26,169 nt of DNA from a virus. A program made the position numbers and the translations under genes. Location of the stretch: IMG/VR virus record IMGVR_UViG_3300025466_000158, positions 1-26,169 of that record; one strand, written 5' to 3'. Below the pieces are notes generated by a model. The model was not told the DNA's origin. It searched no databases and worked only from the letters and a program-made list of their open reading frames with translations. Each line of letters begins with the position of its first letter. The stretch's first letter is position 1. Of the stretch, positions 22,877-26,169 are shown piece by piece.

Positions 22877-23436
22877 TTGACACCCTCGTTGACTGTCTGT
22901 CTTACTTGGTTGTATTGGGTAATACAGGCGTTGAGGCTTGTGATGGCGTTGTCTCCTTCTGTTGCGATGGAGATAAGAGCTTTGATAGTCTCTCGCTCAG
23001 ATTCGCTTGGAGGGGCTGTATCTCCTCCGCTAGGGGCGGCATTTGTATTGGCTTGTACACCACAGGAGGAGGGGAGGCGCAACTCACCAGAGTCAGCCCT
23101 AGCATCAAGGCGAGCTTTGTTTGAATTAATTGCATTTCTTTCCTTCTGTAGTGAACTACTCAAATTTTTTACTTTTGTAGTTAGCTCTGCTTCTTTTGCC
23201 CGAGCTTCGCCATTAAGTCGCTCAATTTCGACTTGATCTTCTGTAACTCTTCTTTGATAACCGTGATGATCTGCGACATAGTAACCTCCTAAAATCATTA
23301 AAATAACACTGACAATCTGTACTGGGAACTTATATGTACCCAACGGAAACACGTAAGACACTACGTGTACCAAAATTGAACATATAAGTACACAATATGC
23401 AATATAGAGGAAAATGTTAGCGAAAAATTCAATCAT
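22873..23436 (-). CDS. i-spanin (Rz-like) inner-membrane spanin subunit
   Basis: I start at ATG 23436 (MIEFFANIF), preceded by GAGGG, giving 187 residues. A longer frame to 23583 overlaps the upstream gene and looks like chance. The N-terminus has two hydrophobic segments (residues about 4-22 and 35-53), then a long periplasmic helix with heptads (EDQVEIERLNGEARAKEAEL, TTKVKNLSSSLQKERNAI). This topology is that of Rz-type spanins, which join the inner membrane to the outer-membrane lipoprotein and break the outer membrane in the last step of lysis. An embedded lipoprotein frame (22902-23135) supports this. Confidence 0.75.
   Translation of the reverse strand: MIEFFANIFLYIAYCVLICSILVHVVSYVFPLGTYKFPVQIVSVILMILGGYYVADHHGYQRRVTEDQVEIERLNGEARAKEAELTTKVKNLSSSLQKERNAINSNKARLDARADSGELRLPSSCGVQANTNAAPSGGDTAPPSESERETIKALISIATEGDNAITSLNACITQYNQVRQTVNEGVK
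22902..23135 (-). CDS. o-spanin (Rz1-like) lipoprotein nested inside the Rz gene
   Basis: A 77-residue protein read in another frame entirely inside the i-spanin gene, as in lambda Rz/Rz1. Signal peptide MQLIQTKLALMLGLTLVSC with lipobox LVSC, cleavage before the cysteine, then a proline-rich mature part (ASPPPVVYKPIQMPPLAEEI) of about 58 residues. That fits outer-membrane spanin lipoproteins, which are short and proline-rich. The nested arrangement fixes the i-spanin reading frame below it. Not a chance frame: lipobox, proline content and genetic position all agree. Confidence 0.8.
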   Translation of the reverse strand: MQLIQTKLALMLGLTLVSCASPPPVVYKPIQMPPLAEEIQPLQANLSERLSKLLSPSQQKETTPSQASTPVLPNTTK

Positions 23437-23905
23437 TGACGCTATCCCTCGCATGAGCCATTCTAAGTCTTTCCTCGTCATCTTCCAAGACAGGTGGGCC
23501 TGACGGAGGGGGTGGAGGTGTCCAATTCTGGAATTGAACATTAGACTGTGGCATTGCCCCAAAAGGTTGCGACATAGCCCCAAAACCCATAGGCTGTCCG
23601 AAATTGGGGTAGCAAGGGGGCATCTGAGGTGTTGTGGCTTGTTTTATCGATCCCAAAGAACCTGCTATGCCCCCCGCTACTTTTTTGCCTGCAACGCCTC
23701 CTATTGCCCCCACAAGGAGGAGCACGATGTCGTTGAGCATCTTTGTATACGCTTGGTCAATCGGGGCCATAGCTTTAATAGGCTGAACCACAAAAGTGAC
23801 GGAATAAAGAAGAGCAATAACAATGAAAAATAAAATGGCAGTAATAGATAGGACAACAATCGCCCAAACACGAGTGACAATTTCTTCATCTGTTAATCTA
23901 TTCAT
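23429..23905 (-). CDS. Two-TM membrane protein, holin candidate
   Basis: A 158-residue protein with two membrane helices (residues about 13-41, VWAIVVLSITAILFFIVIAL; and about 58-84, IVLLLVGAIGGVAGKK and onward), then a long soluble C-terminal tail rich in P, Q, M, F (PPCYPNFGQPMGFGAMSQPF; TPPPPPSGPP). Holins are small multi-span proteins, and this lies next to spanins and endolysin, so holin is the leading idea. The long proline-rich tail is unusual for one. Start overlaps the lipoprotein stop as ATGA. Confidence 0.55.
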   Translation of the reverse strand: MNRLTDEEIVTRVWAIVVLSITAILFFIVIALLYSVTFVVQPIKAMAPIDQAYTKMLNDIVLLLVGAIGGVAGKKVAGGIAGSLGSIKQATTPQMPPCYPNFGQPMGFGAMSQPFGAMPQSNVQFQNWTPPPPPSGPPVLEDDEERLRMAHARDSVND

Positions 23906-24063
23906 TTCACTGGCGCGGTCAAGTACTCAGGACAAGTCTGACTAAACTCGCACTGAGGATGCTGACACTCTTTCTCATTAAAATGGGCAAAGTCTTGACA
24001 CTTGTACCTGTAAGCATCTTTACAGGAAACTAGTAAAAGCGTGAGAATAATTACATATCTCAT
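23902..24063 (-). CDS. 53-residue cysteine-rich lipoprotein
   Basis: A short gene from ATG 24063 to TGA 23902-23904. It encodes a signal peptide with lipobox (MRYVIILTLLLVSC) and a mature peptide with four further cysteines (YRYKCQDFAHFNEKECQHPQ, then CEFSQTCPEY). Start overlaps the upstream -1-frame stop as ATGA, and its own stop overlaps the next start as ATGA. A short lipoprotein with this CQD..FN..EC pattern is remembered from other aquatic phages but not verified. It could be a second outer-membrane lysis partner or a superinfection factor. Confidence 0.7.
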   Translation of the reverse strand: MRYVIILTLLLVSCKDAYRYKCQDFAHFNEKECQHPQCEFSQTCPEYLTAPVK

Positions 24064-24610
24064 TCAATGACACCTTTGCTTTTTTGGTAGTCTAGATGAA
24101 TACCATACATGAGTACGGAGAAAATAAATATCCATGTAACCACGCCCGTAGCCAAAGCCACTCGAACTTTCCATTTATCGATAAACTGGCGGCGCTGAAG
24201 GGCAACCAACTCACGGGCTTTTTTTCGTCACGCTCGATTTTTTCTCGCTCTTTTCGCACAATTTCGCGCATTTCTGTGAACTTTTGCCATAAACCGGGCA
24301 TCCCGACCTGATAAATGATCATTTCTCTTAACTCAGTCTCCATCTGATCGATCTGCTGTTGGCGCAGAATTCTGTTCATTGCCTCTTCGTTGATGCTGAT
24401 ATTCTTGGGCAATGGGTTCTTCTTGGCTTCTTTCTCTGCTTCTTTGAAAGACTCTTGGTGAGTAAAAAATGCGCCAAGGTTTTTCCCAATATCCCCGACA
24501 ATATCACCAACGTCTTTACCGTCCCGCTTGAAGTCTTGATATAGATCAATGCACTCACGAATCCCTGCATGAGCCGCCTTACACGCCGCAAAGATGGTGA
24601 TTGGATCCAT
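24060..24610 (-). CDS. Coiled-coil membrane protein made by probable -1 frameshift
   Basis: Frame 0 runs from ATG 24610 to a stop at 24092 (172 residues). Its first 131 codons look genuine (ITIFAACKAAHAGIRECIDL, then LREMIIYQVGMPGLWQKFTE, a charged coiled coil); the last 41 residues do not. At 24224-24218 the mRNA has A AAA AAG in the exact zero-frame phase for -1 slippage. The -1 frame adds 52 residues (RRQFIDKWKVRVALATGVVT, then WIFIFSVLMYGIHL), a membrane helix, and stops at 24060, overlapping the lipoprotein start as ATGA. The whole would be 183 residues: soluble coiled coil plus C-terminal anchor. Alternatives are a simple indel in the A7 tract or a sequencing error. Confidence 0.65.
24218..24224 (-). 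promoter_or_regulatory. Slippery heptamer A AAA AAG
   Basis: Codons AAA AAG preceded by an A, as in E. coli dnaX. The -1 frame is closed by a TGA only two codons upstream (24230-24228), so the shift has to happen at or after this site. No strong stem begins within ten bases downstream; a hairpin CCAGUUUA-UCGA-UAAAUGG lies about 29 bases after it (24171-24189). Confidence 0.65.
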
Positions 24611-24804
24611 TAGATTCCAAAGAACTTGTGGAAAAACTGAGCCGCCACACCCGGCCCAAACATCACCATGGCCATCACAGCATAGATCAAATACTCGATC
24701 TTAGTCATGCGTCTTTCGCCATTCTTTAACGATGCTTCAATGTTGCGATAGCGCTCATCGCAAACAGCAATGTGGACGGCTAGGTCTTTCTCGGTATCGC
24801 TCAT
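24610..24804 (-). CDS. Small one-TM membrane protein
   Basis: A 64-residue protein: a charged N-terminal helical part (DLAVHIAVCDERYRNIEASL, KNGERRMTKIE), then one membrane helix (YLIYAVMAMVMFGPGVAAQF) and a short end. The layout is like XhlA-type holin-associated proteins, with a soluble coiled part and one C-terminal membrane span. It is coupled to neighbours by ATGA and TAATG. It belongs to the lysis cassette; holin helper is a plausible role, not shown. Confidence 0.55.
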   Translation of the reverse strand: MSDTEKDLAVHIAVCDERYRNIEASLKNGERRMTKIEYLIYAVMAMVMFGPGVAAQFFHKFFGI

Positions 24805-25031
24805 TCTTCACCTATGATTGCTGTTGATGTTTCTCTGTTAATGGTCATTTTACCTTCGCAGGTAAAGTTCCAATCTTCACTTCTAGAGTCTTTTTCAGTC
24901 TTTGAGGGTACATTTATTTCAACATTCTTGAATAAATATTCCTTTTCTCCCTCAAAGACTCTCCAACAATGGTCTTTTGAACCCCTTCCAGTTGCTCCCC
25001 TAGATTTGTTGAATCTGATTGAATACTTCAT
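24801..25031 (-). CDS. Small basic phage protein, unknown function
   Basis: A 76-residue protein, basic N-terminal part (SIRFNKSRGATGRGSKDHCW, RVFEGEKEYLFKNVEINVPS) followed by an acidic polar half (EDWNFTCEGKMTINRETSTA). It looks beta-rich and compact. Similar short proteins are recalled in aquatic T7-like and other podophages, but I have not checked. It is coupled to both neighbours by ATGA overlaps. No motif tells its function. Confidence 0.6.
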   Translation of the reverse strand: MKYSIRFNKSRGATGRGSKDHCWRVFEGEKEYLFKNVEINVPSKTEKDSRSEDWNFTCEGKMTINRETSTAIIGEE

Positions 25032-25753
25032 ATCACCTCAGCCTCTGGTGGCGTGGTAATAGTCACTAGATTATTAACTCTAACACCAATATTGAAGTGA
25101 ATAAACTTCAAAGGCTTTAAGGATGCATGGCGAGTAAAAGAATGGGGTGCCCAAGCATTGGCAAAAAATATCATCCCTGCCTCTGGCACAAAATTAATCA
25201 TGTTACTAGCCTGAGTTGCTTCGTTCATATTGGATTCAGGAATATGAGCCATGACCTTACCGGGTCTAGGATCATGAACTACAACCCTTGATGACTCTGG
25301 CGGCACTTCAATAAAGTAGAAACCAACAATCTGCGCCCCATAAGGATGAACGTGCTCGTCCATTGCCGAATGTCTGTGGTGCTCTTGCCCCCAAAACTCA
25401 GTGAAAAATGTGACCTTATCATCCATTTTGTAACCCTGAGATTGCAAAATGTTCCAAGCAGTTGATGCAATGTAATTGCAAGCCTCTTCCAATCTTGGAT
25501 CACCAAACAAGTTTCCAGTCATGTGAACTGGGTATAACTTGTCCAATAATTTATCGGTCTTACCCTTCTTCTCTTTTTTAATTAACTTTATGTTTTCGTT
25601 GAAAACAGCAGTGGCATCTTTGAGAAATTCTTTTTTCTTGATGGTATATACGGCTGTAGGGAAGTAAAAGTGAGCACTTAATTGCTGTTCAATTGCTTCT
25701 TGGTTTACTTCCTTAACTTCACCAACAATTTCAACAGAGTTTTCGTCAAACAT
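25028..25753 (-). CDS. 2OG-Fe(II) oxygenase-like protein (TIGR02466-type)
   Basis: A 241-residue protein. The Fe(II) site is suggested by MDEHVHPYGAQIVGFYFIEV (H134/H136), the strand VVVHDPRPGKVMAHIP and the distal histidine in AWAPHSFTRHASLKPLKFIH (H204) with a basic residue for 2-oxoglutarate. This order (H-x-H-P then GFYF then P.SSR then WAPH) matches the TIGR02466 / 2OG-FeII_Oxy_5 family of phages and aquatic bacteria. Such enzymes hydroxylate proteins or DNA bases; the phage substrate is unknown. Upstream is a tail-fibre gene end, downstream the lysis cassette. Confidence 0.75.
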   Translation of the reverse strand: MFDENSVEIVGEVKEVNQEAIEQQLSAHFYFPTAVYTIKKKEFLKDATAVFNENIKLIKKEKKGKTDKLLDKLYPVHMTGNLFGDPRLEEACNYIASTAWNILQSQGYKMDDKVTFFTEFWGQEHHRHSAMDEHVHPYGAQIVGFYFIEVPPESSRVVVHDPRPGKVMAHIPESNMNEATQASNMINFVPEAGMIFFANAWAPHSFTRHASLKPLKFIHFNIGVRVNNLVTITTPPEAEVI

Positions 25754-25804
25754 AATCTTCCTTTGATAGTTAACAATAAGTTAGATTATGCACCATAAAT
25801 ACTA

Positions 25805-26086
25805 TTAACGACCAATAATAGCCATTATTTCAGCCTCTGTAAGTCCAAGTGCTGTAAGTTTTGCAATTGCAGATTCCTTTTCTGCAATTGTAGGATCTAC
25901 AACTGGCGTTGGTGTTACAGGTGCTACAAATGTCTCATTAGAATATGTATAACCTATACCAATTGTTATACCTTCAACATTAATTGCTGTATGAGTATTG
26001 GGAGCAGACCAAGAATCACCACCATCCCAAAGAATTACATTGTCTACAACATTTGTTTCTTTATTAATTAATGCGTATTTATACAT
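25805..26086 (-). CDS. Tail-fibre assembly chaperone-like protein
   Basis: I begin at ATG 26086 (MYKYALINKETNVVDNVILW), giving 93 residues; a TTG four codons earlier is an alternative. The N-terminal beta part and the helical end (PTIAEKESAIAKLTALGLTE, AEIMAI) match small proteins placed directly after tail fibre genes, many of them assembly chaperones. A linker of T, P and V separates the halves. It lies 5 bases after the glycine-rich fibre end, which supports the reading. Confidence is moderate as the family is broad. Confidence 0.55.
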   Translation of the reverse strand: MYKYALINKETNVVDNVILWDGGDSWSAPNTHTAINVEGITIGIGYTYSNETFVAPVTPTPVVDPTIAEKESAIAKLTALGLTEAEIMAIIGR

Positions 26087-26091
26087 TTTGA

Positions 26092-26169
26092 TTACCAACT
26101 TCTAACAATAATTTGACCGTTTCCACCCTTGGCGCCTGCTCCACTGGCTCTTGAATTTCCAGTAAATCC
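26092..26169 (-). CDS. C-terminus of a glycine-rich tail fibre protein, cut by the window edge
   Basis: The last 25 codons and stop lie in the window, ending GQIIVRSW. The segment NSRASGAGAKGGNGQIIVRS is a glycine-rich run with a final hydrophobic GxI(I/V)VR strand, a common ending of phage tail fibres and receptor-binding proteins. The chaperone-like gene follows 5 bases later, the standard order. The main part of this protein is outside the window, to the right. Confidence 0.65.
   Translation of the reverse strand, partial: GFTGNSRASGAGAKGGNGQIIVRSW

Noticed and set aside
23437-23583. N-terminal extension of the i-spanin to 23583
   Set aside because: The extension overlaps the C-terminus of the holin candidate, has no hydrophobic signal and lacks the good ribosome binding site present before ATG 23436.
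1-26169. Integrase, attachment site or insertion sequence
   Set aside because: No recombinase motif, terminal inverted repeat with target duplication, or tRNA-like attachment core was seen, so a prophage state cannot be claimed from this window.

Overview
The window looks like a piece of a tailed double-stranded DNA bacteriophage, probably short-tailed (podovirus-like). It carries a P22 gp10-like tail hub, an SU10-type adaptor and a run of large low-complexity virion proteins. It also has a lysis cassette with nested spanins (inner and outer membrane), so the host is Gram-negative. AT-leaning composition, a Ref-type nuclease, a DUF1376 replication protein and the recurrent RTWVGLT genes suggest a freshwater betaproteobacterial (Burkholderiales-like) host; this is inference. 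No integrase, terminase, portal or capsid gene is present, so the window is incomplete and the lifestyle is open, although there is a Cro/YdaS-like regulator.

Layout. (1) 1-5282, minus strand: a regulator gene followed by a tightly coupled early operon (DUF1376 replication protein, helicase-loader-like protein, Zn-finger protein, RuvC-like resolvase, duplicated small RTWVGLT genes, Ref-type HNH nuclease). The start of another gene with its own promoter is cut by the left edge. (2) 5283-5486: divergent control region with two face-to-face promoters. A strongly structured 5' leader is predicted on the regulator mRNA. (3) 5487-8955, plus strand: second early operon with a protein carrying an RNA polymerase alpha-CTD-like domain, an SSB-like protein, two winged-helix proteins, a PD-(D/E)XK exonuclease and several small proteins. 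(4) 8955-8981: terminator between converging operons. (5) 9001-20402, minus strand: late virion operon, read from adaptor through fibre-like protein and tail hub to four large probable internal or ejection proteins. (6) 20551-20870, plus strand: a single acidic gene with its own terminator, inserted like a moron. (7) 20869-26169, minus strand: end of a glycine-rich tail fibre, a chaperone-like protein, a 2OG-Fe(II) oxygenase-like protein, a lysis/membrane cassette, a GNAT acetyltransferase and a metallophosphoesterase.

How it works together. The two early operons supply replication initiation, helicase loading and a recombination set (SSB, exonuclease, resolvase, Ref nuclease). The late operons supply tail assembly, DNA ejection and lysis. 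Almost every gene in the minus-strand operons overlaps the next by ATGA, TTGA or TAATG, so translation is coupled.

The most notable observations are: a canonical A AAA AAG slippery heptamer in a lysis-region gene, whose -1 frame adds a membrane anchor and ends in an ATGA overlap with the next gene; the structured leader before the regulator; the alpha-CTD-like fusion; and a set of duplicated small genes whose conserved C-terminal codons double as the ribosome binding site of the next gene.
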